The position numbers and the translations under genes were made by a program. The notes under the pieces are model-generated. The model was not told the DNA's origin. It searched no databases and saw nothing but the letters and a program-made list of their open reading frames with translations. Shown here in pieces: positions 26,785-35,567 of a DNA stretch of 64,000 nt (its first letter is position 1; each line of letters opens with the position of its first letter). Origin of the DNA: Alphaproteobacteria bacterium (GTDB taxonomy: Bacteria > Pseudomonadota > Alphaproteobacteria > Rhodobacterales > Rhodobacteraceae); the NCBI GenBank assembly GCA_030433335.1, contig JAUILL010000009.1, positions 62,001 through 126,000 on the forward strand, written 5' to 3'.

Positions 26785-29700
26785 ATGATGCTAGATGAGA
26801 AGATGGCGTTGCCCCTGCGGATTGACGCAGCCACCTACGCCAATGAAGACGCTGTCCTGGCCGCTCTGGTAGAGGCAGCAGACCTATCCGCCGCAGATCG
26901 CGCCCAGATTTCCGCCAACGCCGCAAAACTGGTCAGCGACATCCGCGGCCGTACCAATCCGGGTCTGATGGAAGTCTTTCTGGCCGAATACGGCCTGTCC
27001 ACCGACGAAGGCATCGCCCTGATGTGTCTGGCCGAGGCCCTGCTGCGCGTGCCCGACGCCGACACCATCGACGCCCTGATCGAGGACAAGATCGCCCCCA
27101 GTGACTGGGGCAAGCACATGGGCCACTCGACCTCTTCGCTCGTGAACGCCTCGACCTGGGCCCTGCTCCTGACCGGCAAAGTGCTGGAAGAGAAAAAGCC
27201 CGGCCCCGTTGGCCACCTGCGCAGCGCCATCCGCCGTTTGGGCGAGCCTGTCATCCGCACCGCCGTCGGCCGCGCGATGAAGGAAATGGGCCGCCAGTTC
27301 GTGCTGGGTGAGAACATCGAAGCCGCCATGAAACGCGCCGCCAAGATGGAAGAGCGCGGCTACACCTATTCCTACGACATGCTCGGCGAGGCGGCCCGCA
27401 CCTACGAGGATGCAGAGCGTTACTTCACCGCCTATTCCCGTGCGATCACTGCGATTGCCAGCGCCTGCACCCATCAGGACATCCGCAAGAACCCCGGCAT
27501 TTCGGTCAAACTCTCGGCCCTGCACCCGCGCTATACCGTGGCGCAGCGGGACGCGATGATGCACCTGCTGGTAGAACGCCTGACCAAGCTCTGCGTCCAG
27601 GCCGCCGAAGCCGGCATGGGCCTGAACATCGACGCCGAAGAAGCCAACCGTCTGGCCCTGTCGCTCGAAGTGATCGAGGCCACCATGGCCGATCCCCGTC
27701 TGGCCGGATGGGAGGGCTTTGGCATCGTCGTCCAGGCCTATGGCAAACGCGCCGGTGACGCGATCGACTGGCTCTATGAGACCGCGCAGCGCCTTGATCG
27801 CAAGATCATGGTCCGTCTGGTCAAGGGCGCCTATTGGGATACCGAAATCAAGCATGCCCAAGTCATGGGTGTCAGCGATTTCCCCGTCTTTACCGACAAA
27901 CACGCCACCGACATCAGCTACATCGCGAACGCCAAGAAGCTGCTGTCGATGACCGACCGCATCTACCCCCAGTTCGCCACACACAACGCGCACACCGTTC
28001 AGGCCGTCCTGCATTACGCGGGCAGCGACCGCGACAGCTTCGAATTCCAGCGCCTGCATGGCATGGGCGAGAGCCTGCACGACATCGTGCACACGAATGA
28101 AAAGACCCGCTGCCGCATCTACGCGCCCGTCGGCGCCCACCGCGACCTGCTGGCCTATCTGGTCCGCCGCCTCTTGGAAAACGGCGCGAACAGTTCGTTC
28201 GTGAACCAGATCGTGAACGAAGCGGTGCCGCCCTCGGTCGTCGCCTCTGACCCGTTTGACGCGGTTGCGGGCCGCCCCGCGCACCTGCTGACGGGGCCCG
28301 AGCTGTTCGGCACCCGCCCCAACTCGATGGGTTGGGACATCGAGCACGCCCAAACCCTGACCACCGTCGAGCACGACCGCAATGTCTGGCGCGCCCACCA
28401 GTGGCACGCCGCGCCCTTGTTGGCGGGCACCGCAGCACCCCAACCTGCGCTAACCGTGGACAACCCGGCCGTGCCTGCCGACACCCCCGGCCAAGTGCGC
28501 TTTGCCTCTAGCGCCGACGTGGAAACCGCTTTGTCTGCCGCCACCCCTTGGGCCGCAGACCGTGCTACCCGCGCCGCCGTGCTGAACCGCGCCGCCGACC
28601 TGTTCGAAGCGAACTACGGCGAGCTCTTCGCCCTGATCAGCCGCGAAGCTGGCAAGTCCCTGCCCGACGCCATCGCCGAACTGCGCGAGGCCGTGGACTT
28701 CTTGCGCTACTACGCCGCCAACGCGCCAGAGGCCGCGCCCGTGGGCACCTTCACCTGCATTTCGCCTTGGAACTTCCCCTTCGCGATCTTCACCGGTCAG
28801 GTGTCCGCCGCACTGGCCACGGGCAACGCCGTTCTGGCCAAACCCGCCGAACAAACGCCCCTGATCGCCTTCCGCGCCGTGCAATTGATGCACGAGGCTG
28901 GCGTTCCCGCCACCGCTCTGCAACTCTTGCCCGGCGCGGGGGATGTGGGCGCGGCGCTGACCTCGGACGCCCGCGTGGGCGGCGTGGCCTTTACCGGCTC
29001 GACCGAGACCGCGCTGAAAATCCGCAGCGCCATGGCGAAACACATGACCCCCGGCGCCCCGCTGATCGCGGAAACCGGCGGTCTGAACGCCATGATCGTG
29101 GACAGCACCGCCCTGCCCGAACAGGCGGTCCAAGCCGTGATCGAAAGCGCCTTCCAATCCGCGGGCCAGCGCTGCTCGGCCCTGCGGTGCCTCTACGTGC
29201 AGGAAGATGTCGCCCCGAACCTGCAGAAAATGCTGATCGGCGCGATCAACACCCTGACCGTCGGCAATCCGTGGGACATCAGCACCGACGTCGGCCCCGT
29301 GATCGACGAAGAGGCCCAGTCCGGCATCCAGTCCTATATCGAAACCGCCCGCGCCGAGGGCCGCGTGTTGCACCAACTGGATACCCCGAGCGAAGGCACC
29401 TTTGCCCGCCCCACCCTGCTGCGCGTCGGCTCGATCAAGGACATGGAGCGCGAAATCTTTGGCCCCGTTCTGCATCTCGCGACCTTCAAGGCCGGTGAGC
29501 TGGACCAGGTGATCGCGGACATCAACGCCACGGGCTATGGCCTGACCTTTGGCCTGCAAACGCGGATCGACGACCGTGTGCAGCACGTGACCGAGGCCGT
29601 CCGCGCGGGCAACATCTATGTGAACCGCAACCAGATCGGCGCGATAGTGGGCAGCCAACCCTTTGGCGGCGAAGGCCTGTCCGGCACCGGCCCCAAGGCG

Positions 29701-30216
29701 GGCGGTCCCAACTATCTGACCCGCTTCACCAAGCGCCCCGCCCCTGCGCAGGCGGCCGAATGGCCGGTTCCGATGACAGACACTGACCTGCAGAAAATGG
29801 TAGACCAAGCGGGCGAAGGCCCCGCCCCTACCACGATCACCCTGCCCGGCCCGACCGGCGAGTCGAACCGCCTGACCGCCATGGCCCGCCCGCCGGTGCT
29901 GTGCCTTGGGCCGACGGCGGCGCTCGCTGCGGAACAAGCAGCGGCGATCCGGTCCCTTGGCGGTGTGGCCGTGGCCGCAACCGGCGCGGTCAGCCCCGAG
30001 GTATTAACCAAGCTTCGCGGCATTTCCGGTGTGGTCTATTGGGGCGATGCGGCGCAGGCCCGCGCCTATGGCGTGGCGCTGAGCTATCGCACCGGCCCGA
30101 TCCTGCCCCTGATCACCGGTCTGCCCGATACAGGGCATGCCCGTCACGAGCGCCATGTTTGTGTGGACACCACTGCGGCGGGTGGAAACGCCGCGCTTCT
30201 GGCTGCGTCGTCTTAA
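26785..30216 (+). CDS. putA: Bifunctional proline dehydrogenase / P5C dehydrogenase PutA
   Basis: PutA oxidises proline to glutamate in two channelled steps, FAD-dependent then NAD-dependent, at the membrane surface. The 1143-residue protein has the proline dehydrogenase barrel (about 130-430, with RKIMVRLVKGAYWDTE) and the aldehyde dehydrogenase domain with catalytic Glu763 and Cys797 (GQRCSALRC). A C-terminal conserved region completes it. The DNA-binding ribbon-helix-helix of E. coli PutA is absent, so it is not a self-regulator and control falls to PutR. ATG 26785 follows AAAGGAA; a second ATG at 26788 is possible. Confidence 0.97.
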   Translation: MMLDEKMALPLRIDAATYANEDAVLAALVEAADLSAADRAQISANAAKLVSDIRGRTNPGLMEVFLAEYGLSTDEGIALMCLAEALLRVPDADTIDALIEDKIAPSDWGKHMGHSTSSLVNASTWALLLTGKVLEEKKPGPVGHLRSAIRRLGEPVIRTAVGRAMKEMGRQFVLGENIEAAMKRAAKMEERGYTYSYDMLGEAARTYEDAERYFTAYSRAITAIASACTHQDIRKNPGISVKLSALHPRYTVAQRDAMMHLLVERLTKLCVQAAEAGMGLNIDAEEANRLALSLEVIEATMADPRLAGWEGFGIVVQAYGKRAGDAIDWLYETAQRLDRKIMVRLVKGAYWDTEIKHAQVMGVSDFPVFTDKHATDISYIANAKKLLSMTDRIYPQFATHNAHTVQAVLHYAGSDRDSFEFQRLHGMGESLHDIVHTNEKTRCRIYAPVGAHRDLLAYLVRRLLENGANSSFVNQIVNEAVPPSVVASDPFDAVAGRPAHLLTGPELFGTRPNSMGWDIEHAQTLTTVEHDRNVWRAHQWHAAPLLAGTAAPQPALTVDNPAVPADTPGQVRFASSADVETALSAATPWAADRATRAAVLNRAADLFEANYGELFALISREAGKSLPDAIAELREAVDFLRYYAANAPEAAPVGTFTCISPWNFPFAIFTGQVSAALATGNAVLAKPAEQTPLIAFRAVQLMHEAGVPATALQLLPGAGDVGAALTSDARVGGVAFTGSTETALKIRSAMAKHMTPGAPLIAETGGLNAMIVDSTALPEQAVQAVIESAFQSAGQRCSALRCLYVQEDVAPNLQKMLIGAINTLTVGNPWDISTDVGPVIDEEAQSGIQSYIETARAEGRVLHQLDTPSEGTFARPTLLRVGSIKDMEREIFGPVLHLATFKAGELDQVIADINATGYGLTFGLQTRIDDRVQHVTEAVRAGNIYVNRNQIGAIVGSQPFGGEGLSGTGPKAGGPNYLTRFTKRPAPAQAAEWPVPMTDTDLQKMVDQAGEGPAPTTITLPGPTGESNRLTAMARPPVLCLGPTAALAAEQAAAIRSLGGVAVAATGAVSPEVLTKLRGISGVVYWGDAAQARAYGVALSYRTGPILPLITGLPDTGHARHERHVCVDTTAAGGNAALLAASS

Positions 30217-30239
30217 CCGCAGTCGGTCCCCCAAACTTG

Positions 30240-30272
30240 GGCGGCGGTTCCTGTGGGACTGCCGCCTTTTTT
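30240..30272 (+). terminator. putA terminator
   Basis: GGCGGC and GCCGCC arms around a 15-base loop are followed by a run of six or more T, 24 bases past the putA stop. Confidence 0.85.
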
Positions 30273-30289
30273 ACTTGGAAAGCGCGCAG

Positions 30290-30336
30290 CGGGGGCCAGC
30301 CCCCGCACCCCCGGGGTATTTTCGCCAAGATGAAGG
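30290..30336 (+). repeat. REP-like intergenic repeat, copy 2
   Basis: Same 47-base element as at 4779-4825, in the same orientation, with 5 differences. It lies between the putA terminator and the rhomboid gene. Again a GC-rich palindrome is followed by GTATTTTCGCCAAGATGAAG. Confidence 0.75.
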
Positions 30337-30401
30337 GGATGAGGAAGGTTAATTCGGGGTGGGGCTTGACCGGAGGGGGTCTGCGCCCGATCTCATAAGT
30401 C

Positions 30402-31142
30402 ATGTTTCCGATCCGAGACCAGAACCCGTCAAGGCAGGTGCCTTTTGTCACTTACGCCCTGATCGCGGCGAATGTGCTCGCGTTTTTCACCCACTGGCCA
30501 CTGTTGGTGAGCGATGCAGAGTTGCAGCGCGTCTATGTGGATTGGGCGCTGTTTCCTGTGCTCGTGACGCGCGGGGAGCACCTGTATACGCTGGTCACCT
30601 CGATGTTCATGCATGGCAGCTTCATGCACATCGCGGGGAATATGCTGTTCCTGTATATCTTCGGCGACAACATGGAAGAGCAGTTCGGGCGGAAACGCTA
30701 TCTGCTGTTCTATCTGGCGTCCGGACTGGCGGCGGCGATATTTCAGGTGGTGGCAGAGCCGTTTAGCACCGTGCCTATGGTGGGCGCATCTGGGGCGATC
30801 GCGGGGGTCATGGGGGGCTATTTGCTGCTGTTTCCCAAGGCGCGCGTCGACATTTTGCTGATCCTGATCATCATCTGGCGCGTCGTCACTGTGCCCGCGT
30901 GGCTGATGCTGGGCCTGTGGTTTACGTTTCAGCTATTTGGCGGGCTTGGAACGCCGACAGATGAAGGCGGGGTCGCTTATTGGGCGCATATCGGCGGCTT
31001 CGTGGCGGGGATCGTCCTGACATGGCCGCTGTGGCGCAGGAAAGGCGGGCGACGGTTCTGGGATCGGCAGATCGGCATGTACGCCGTTCATCGGGATTAT
31101 GCATGGCACCGGACGCAGGTGCCTCGGGTCCGGCGGCGCTGA
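30402..31142 (+). CDS. Rhomboid family intramembrane serine protease
   Basis: Rhomboids cleave membrane segments of substrate proteins inside the bilayer. The 246-residue protein has about six membrane segments and the complete site: Ser130 in GASGAIAG, His196 in AHIGG, with the oxyanion-side motif HIAGN (Asn80) in the second segment. The long first loop with an HGSFMH segment is typical of the rhomboid fold. The C-terminal tail of about 40 residues is basic and cytoplasmic. The substrate is unknown. It starts 65 bases after the repeat element and ends at a shared bidirectional terminator with suhB. Confidence 0.93.
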   Translation: MFPIRDQNPSRQVPFVTYALIAANVLAFFTHWPLLVSDAELQRVYVDWALFPVLVTRGEHLYTLVTSMFMHGSFMHIAGNMLFLYIFGDNMEEQFGRKRYLLFYLASGLAAAIFQVVAEPFSTVPMVGASGAIAGVMGGYLLLFPKARVDILLILIIIWRVVTVPAWLMLGLWFTFQLFGGLGTPTDEGGVAYWAHIGGFVAGIVLTWPLWRRKGGRRFWDRQIGMYAVHRDYAWHRTQVPRVRRR

Positions 31143-31148
31143 ATGCAA

Positions 31149-31176
31149 AAAGGCCGCTCTGAGTGGAGCGGCCTTT
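31149..31176. terminator. Bidirectional terminator, rhomboid and suhB
   Basis: An exact 11-bp stem (AAAGGCCGCTC / GAGCGGCCTTT) with a 6-base loop lies between the convergent genes, with A and T tracts on the two sides, so it can serve both strands. Confidence 0.85.
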
Positions 31177-31199
31177 GGGAAATTCGACGATCAAAGGGA

Positions 31200-31991
31200 T
31201 CAGACTTCGCGGATGATCTTGGCGAAACGGTCGTAAACGTCGGGGTTCGCAACCAGGATTTCACCGTCTTCCAGCGGATCGCGGCCTTCGCGGATCGGGC
31301 CGACCATGCCGCCCGCTTCGGAGACCAGCAGCATACCCGCCGCGAAGTCCCACGAATGCATCTCACGCTCCCAGTAACCCTCGTAGCGGCCAGCGGCCAC
31401 GTAAGCCAAATCTAGCGAGGCTGCGCCCCAGCGACGGACGCCAGCGCATTCGGGCATCAGGCGCGACAGGTCGCGGATGGTTGCGGGCAGAGTGCGCTTG
31501 GTGCCCCACGGAACGCCGGTCGCAAACACCGAGTCGACCATCTGGTGACGGCCCGACACACGCAGACGCTTCTGGTCGTTCAGCCAGCAGCCCGCACCCT
31601 TTTCGGCAAAGAACATCTCGTCCTTGGCAGGGTCAAAGACCACAGCCGATACGATCTGGCCCTTGTGCTCCAACGCGATCGACACAGCCCAGTGGGGCAT
31701 GCCGTGAAGGTAGTTGGTGGTGCCGTCCAGCGGGTCGACGATCCAGCGGCGGGTGGGGTCTTCGCCCTTCACTTCGCCGGTTTCCTCGCCGAGGTACCCA
31801 TAGGTCGGGCGGGCACCCAGCAGCTCTTCGCGCAGGATATGCTCTGCAGCCAAGTCGGCGCGGCTCACGAAGTCGCCCGCGCCCTTGCGCGAGACCTGAA
31901 GGTTTTCGACTTCGCGGAAGTCCTTGACCAGCGAACGGCCCGCCTTGCGTGCCGCCTTGATCATGATGTTCAGATTTGCGCTGCCCTGCAT
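31200..31991 (-). CDS. suhB: Inositol monophosphatase family protein SuhB
   Basis: The 263-residue enzyme is a magnesium-dependent phosphatase of the inositol monophosphatase family. Metal ligands are seen in GEETGE (Glu69/Glu70), WIVDPLDGTTN (Asp86 and Asp89) and the late motif WDFAAGMLLVSEAGG. In bacteria SuhB also acts with the antitermination complex on rRNA. The start MQGSANLNIM at 31991 is usual for the alphaproteobacterial group. It is a single gene convergent with the rhomboid gene and co-directional with metR. Confidence 0.93.
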   Translation of the reverse strand: MQGSANLNIMIKAARKAGRSLVKDFREVENLQVSRKGAGDFVSRADLAAEHILREELLGARPTYGYLGEETGEVKGEDPTRRWIVDPLDGTTNYLHGMPHWAVSIALEHKGQIVSAVVFDPAKDEMFFAEKGAGCWLNDQKRLRVSGRHQMVDSVFATGVPWGTKRTLPATIRDLSRLMPECAGVRRWGAASLDLAYVAAGRYEGYWEREMHSWDFAAGMLLVSEAGGMVGPIREGRDPLEDGEILVANPDVYDRFAKIIREV

Positions 31992-32062
31992 CCAACCGGC
32001 TCCTTTGTCTCAAGGCGCCCGTTTACGCATTCAAACCCCGTTTGCCAAGGGCTGATTCCCGA

Positions 32063-32968
32063 TCAAAGTGCTTGCAGCTTGTGCGCTTCTTCTTCGGCCA
32101 GACGCAGCAGATCAACCATATAGGGTTTCTGGCGATCCTCTTCACGCAGAGCGGCATAGAGACGGCGGGTGATGCCGTTCTTGGTCAGGGGGCGCGTGAC
32201 ATAGTCACTATTATACTTCACTTCGCGCACCACCCAGTCGGGTAGAACGGCAACGCCGCGGTTCGACGCAACGAGCAACAGAATCACCGCTGTGAGTTCT
32301 GCTTGGCGTACGGCGGCTGGCTCGACCTTGGCGGGGGTCAGAAGCTGGTTAAAGATGTCCAGACGCGCGCGATCCACCGGATAGGTGATCAGCGTCTCGC
32401 CACGGAAATCCGCCGCGTCGATATAGGGTTTCTGCGCCAAAGGGTTGTCCTTGGAGGCGACAAAGATCGGGTGATAATCGAACAGCGGCTCAAAAATCAC
32501 GTCGCGCAGATCTTCGGGGTCCGAGGATACGACCACATCCACCTCTTCCTTTTGCAAGGCGGGCAGCGCGTCAAAGGCCAGACCGGGGCGAATATCCACA
32601 TCCACATCGGGCCAAAGCTTGCGGAACTGTTCCAGCACCGGAAAGAGCCATTCGAAACAGGCGTGGCATTCGATCGCGATGTGCAGGCGCCCCGACTTGC
32701 CGGACCGCAAGCCCATAAACTCCTCTTGAATCGCTTCGACTTCGGGCAAAATTCGATTTGCCGCACGGAGCAGACGCATCCCCGCAGCCGACAACTTCAT
32801 CGGTTTGGATTTGCGCACGAACAGCTCGACGCCGCACTGCTCTTCTAACCCTTTGATTTGGTGTGACAAAGCGGATTGCGTGATGTTCAGAATATCCGCC
32901 GCGCGGGCCAGACCGCCCGCTTCGTGAATGGCTTTGATGCTGCGCAGATGGCGGAACTCGATGTGCAT
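32063..32968 (-). CDS. metR: MetR, LysR-type regulator of methionine genes
   Basis: The 301-residue protein has an N-terminal LysR helix-turn-helix (GGLARAADILNITQSALSHQI, about 18-40) and a substrate-binding domain typical of MetR, which senses homocysteine. ATG 32968 is followed by MHIEFRHLRSI, the expected N-terminus. It is divergent from metF with 93 bases between them, the usual MetR-target arrangement. The gap contains a strong inverted repeat at 33008-33035. MetR identity is strongly suggested by context and N-terminal sequence. Confidence 0.9.
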   Translation of the reverse strand: MHIEFRHLRSIKAIHEAGGLARAADILNITQSALSHQIKGLEEQCGVELFVRKSKPMKLSAAGMRLLRAANRILPEVEAIQEEFMGLRSGKSGRLHIAIECHACFEWLFPVLEQFRKLWPDVDVDIRPGLAFDALPALQKEEVDVVVSSDPEDLRDVIFEPLFDYHPIFVASKDNPLAQKPYIDAADFRGETLITYPVDRARLDIFNQLLTPAKVEPAAVRQAELTAVILLLVASNRGVAVLPDWVVREVKYNSDYVTRPLTKNGITRRLYAALREEDRQKPYMVDLLRLAEEEAHKLQAL

Positions 32969-33007
32969 CTTGGAGTTTGGCTCATGTTGATGTTGAAAAT
33001 AATGAGT

Positions 33008-33035
33008 TTGTCTCACAACGACGTTTGTGAGACAA
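33008..33035. promoter_or_regulatory. Inverted repeat in the metR-metF gap
   Basis: Arms TTGTCTCACAA (33008-33018) and TTGTGAGACAA (33025-33035) are exact 11-base complements around CGACGT. The repeat lies between the divergent starts, 26 bases before metF. It can act as an operator dyad or, if transcribed, as an RNA hairpin in the metF leader. Confidence 0.65.
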
Positions 33036-33061
33036 GAGCGACATAGCAAAGGAGTTTATCC

Positions 33062-33928
33062 ATGACCGCACCGCGCATTTCCTTCGAATTCTTCCCGCCC
33101 CAGTCGCTGGAAGCTTCGTTCCGTCTCTGGGATACCGTGCAGGTGCTGGCGCCCATGGGACCCCGTTTTATTTCCGTGACTTACGGCGCTGGTGGCACCA
33201 CCCGTGATTTGACCCACGAGGCTGTGACCACCCTGCACAAGACCACTGGTCTGCCCGTAGCGGCTCACCTGACGTGCGTCAACGCCACCCGCGAAGAGAC
33301 GTTGAACATCGCCAACAGCTATGCCGAAGCCGGCATCAACCAGATCGTGGCCCTGCGCGGCGACCCGCCCAAAGGGACCGGCGGCTTCCAGCAGCACCCC
33401 GAAGGCTTTGCCGACAGCTGCGAGCTGATCAGCGCGCTGGCCGACACTGGCAAGTTCACCCTACGTGTGGGCGCCTACCCCGAGAAGCACCCCGAAGCGA
33501 CCGACCACAAAGCGGACGTTGAATGGCTGAAGCGCAAACTGGATGCCGGTGCGTCCGAGGCGCTGACTCAGTTCTTCTTCGAGGCAGAGACCTTCTTGCG
33601 CTTCCGTGACGCTTGCGCCGACGCGGGCATCACCGCGCCGATCATCCCCGGCATCCTGCCGATCGAAAACTGGAAGGGCGTCAAGAAATTCTCGACCGCT
33701 TGCGGCACTTCGGTTCCCGCATGGCTGGACGACGCCTTTGACAAGGCGATCCGTGATGGCCGTCAGGACCTGCTGGCCACCGCGCTCTGCACCGAGCTGT
33801 GTGACGAGTTGCTGCAAGAAGGCGTCGAAGACCTGCACTTCTACACTCTGAACCGTCCCGAACTGACCCGCGACGTGTGCCACGCCCTTGGCGTCACTCC
33901 GCAGGTGAAGCTTCAGAACGTTGCCTGA
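33062..33928 (+). CDS. metF: 5,10-methylenetetrahydrofolate reductase
   Basis: MetF reduces 5,10-methylene-THF to 5-methyl-THF, the methyl donor for methionine, with FAD and NADH. The 288-residue protein opens with SFEFFPPQS, the conserved first strand of the TIM barrel, and contains VTYGAGG, VAHLTCV, ALRGDPPKG and PIIPGILPI, all family signatures. AAAGGAG precedes the ATG by 8 bases. It is divergent from metR, its likely activator, and is closed by its own terminator. Confidence 0.97.
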   Translation: MTAPRISFEFFPPQSLEASFRLWDTVQVLAPMGPRFISVTYGAGGTTRDLTHEAVTTLHKTTGLPVAAHLTCVNATREETLNIANSYAEAGINQIVALRGDPPKGTGGFQQHPEGFADSCELISALADTGKFTLRVGAYPEKHPEATDHKADVEWLKRKLDAGASEALTQFFFEAETFLRFRDACADAGITAPIIPGILPIENWKGVKKFSTACGTSVPAWLDDAFDKAIRDGRQDLLATALCTELCDELLQEGVEDLHFYTLNRPELTRDVCHALGVTPQVKLQNVA

Positions 33929-33939
33929 TCCGAACAATC

Positions 33940-33972
33940 GGGGCATGCTGCACGCGCAACATGCCCCTTTTT
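33940..33972 (+). terminator. metF terminator
   Basis: Stem GGGGCATG / CATGCCCC with a 12-base loop, followed by five T, 11 bases after the metF stop. Confidence 0.88.
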
Positions 33973-33988
33973 GTGACCGGCAGAATTT

Positions 33989-34450
33989 ATGACCAAAGAC
34001 ACCTCTTCCGACGCCCCGCTGAGCCCAGAGCTTTCGGGGCTCGAAAACCTTTTGCGGATCATTAATGGTGAATCGCCCGAGCCTCCGATTTGGGCCGCGA
34101 TGGGCTATTCCATGACCCACGCCGCCCATGGCACCGTCACCCTGCGCGGCGCACCAATGCCCGATCACACCAATCTGGTCGGTTCGACCCACGGTGGCTG
34201 GTACGCAACGCTGCTGGACAGCGCCCTTGGCGGCGCGGTGAACAGCACCAGCAAACCCGGCGAGCATTCCCTGACACTTGAGCTCAAGGTCAACATCATC
34301 CGCCCGATTCCCGTCGGCATGGAGGTCGAGGCCATTGGCGAGGTTGATCACGCTGGCCGCCGCACCGGCGTTGCCAACGCACGCATCCATGGGGTCGAGG
34401 ATGGCAAGCTCTACGCCACAGCCTCAACCACGATGCTGACCATCAGTTAA
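33989..34450 (+). CDS. PaaI-type hotdog thioesterase
   Basis: The 153-residue protein is a single hotdog domain of the PaaI/YdiI thioesterase group. The helix after the HGGWYATLLDSALGGAV segment holds the likely catalytic Asp, and LELKVNIIRPIP is the typical beta strand. These enzymes hydrolyse aromatic or short acyl-CoA esters; the substrate cannot be told. It is cytoplasmic with a poorly conserved N-terminal 30 residues. Its 3' end overlaps the convergent DUF2235 gene by 8 bases. Confidence 0.85.
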   Translation: MTKDTSSDAPLSPELSGLENLLRIINGESPEPPIWAAMGYSMTHAAHGTVTLRGAPMPDHTNLVGSTHGGWYATLLDSALGGAVNSTSKPGEHSLTLELKVNIIRPIPVGMEVEAIGEVDHAGRRTGVANARIHGVEDGKLYATASTTMLTIS

Positions 34451-35567
34451 TCACGATATCCTTGGGCGGGATCGCCTCGGCTGCCAAAGTCGCCGGGGGC
34501 ACTACAGCCGACCGTGCAGCCTGATCGCTGGCCCAGATATGGTCATCATAGCGGCCATTCACCGTTTCGTGCAGCGTTTCAGAGATATCAGCGCCAACGG
34601 TCCGCGCCTTGCGCGCCAAGAAGACTTTGCCCAGCCCGCGCCACGTCCCCATATTCGGCGCGCGTGGGTCGGTGGGGAAACGATAGCGCCAGTTGATCGG
34701 CAAAGGCAGGCCGCAATCCTCGGCCTTGCCCAGCATCCAGACCAGCGGAATGTTCGACAGCGGCCGCGCCTCTAGGAACCCGTCCAGCTGTCCGCCCACA
34801 TCCCCATGGGTGCCACGGAACCACATCTGTTCAATATGTGCGGGGCAATCATCGGTCGTCTCCCACATGACAGGCGAGAACCCGACCCGTGTCTCATCCA
34901 AAGCCAAAGCGTGATACCCGCGCCGGATGGACCGACCCAGCAGATGGTTATGGAACCCGTGCTTCTTGTCCGCAGCCGCCGCGAAGAAGGGCAAACGGTT
35001 GCCCAACGCCTTCACCGTATCCCAAACACCGACCATATCGATCGGGACTTCGTCATGGCACACACGGCTCAGGAACGCGCGATCTGTCGGATGCACGCCC
35101 CGCTGATAAATCCGGTAGATGTTGCGCACATTGCGCACGGTTGCCTCTGGCCCGCGCAGAAGGCCGACGCTGTCGATCACTCCCGCCAACGAGCGCACCG
35201 CATAGGCGCCCCGTGAATAGCCGAACAGGAAAATCCGGTCCCCCGGATGATAGCGCGAGGCTAGATAGCCATAGGCTCGCCGAATCTGGCGGTTCAGCCC
35301 CCGCCCCTGCATGACATCGTTCCAACTGCGCCAGTCGCGCAACTGAATGCCCGCCTCATAATACAGGGACACAGGCATCCCGACCTCGTGCAACAACCGG
35401 TAGGTCAGGCCCGCATTGGTTTCGAGTCCCAGCGTAAGGCGGGACATGGTGCCGTCGAGAATAATAACGTGAGTGACCGGCTGACGGGTATAGCTCCGCG
35501 CCGTATGCAATTCCTTGGGGCTGGCCCGCAGCCAACCCAGAAACCTATCACTCAGCCGCCACCGCAT
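34443..35567 (-). CDS. DUF2235 alpha/beta hydrolase
   Basis: The 374-residue protein belongs to DUF2235, an alpha/beta-hydrolase family that includes phospholipase effectors of type VI secretion (Tle1). The nucleophile elbow GYSRGA at 116-121 gives Ser118; strand VIILDGT opens the fold, and WFRGTHGDVGG holds a probable catalytic His and Asp. There is no signal peptide, no VgrG or immunity gene beside it, and no type VI cluster in the window, so a chromosomal lipase-like role is as likely as an effector. Its start overlaps the CoxL-like stop by 20 bases. Confidence 0.82.
   Translation of the reverse strand: MRWRLSDRFLGWLRASPKELHTARSYTRQPVTHVIILDGTMSRLTLGLETNAGLTYRLLHEVGMPVSLYYEAGIQLRDWRSWNDVMQGRGLNRQIRRAYGYLASRYHPGDRIFLFGYSRGAYAVRSLAGVIDSVGLLRGPEATVRNVRNIYRIYQRGVHPTDRAFLSRVCHDEVPIDMVGVWDTVKALGNRLPFFAAAADKKHGFHNHLLGRSIRRGYHALALDETRVGFSPVMWETTDDCPAHIEQMWFRGTHGDVGGQLDGFLEARPLSNIPLVWMLGKAEDCGLPLPINWRYRFPTDPRAPNMGTWRGLGKVFLARKARTVGADISETLHETVNGRYDDHIWASDQAARSAVVPPATLAAEAIPPKDIVIN

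Noticed and set aside
32969-33061. SAM or SAH riboswitch before metF
   Set aside because: The gap is 93 bases, shared with metR, and shows only a simple dyad.
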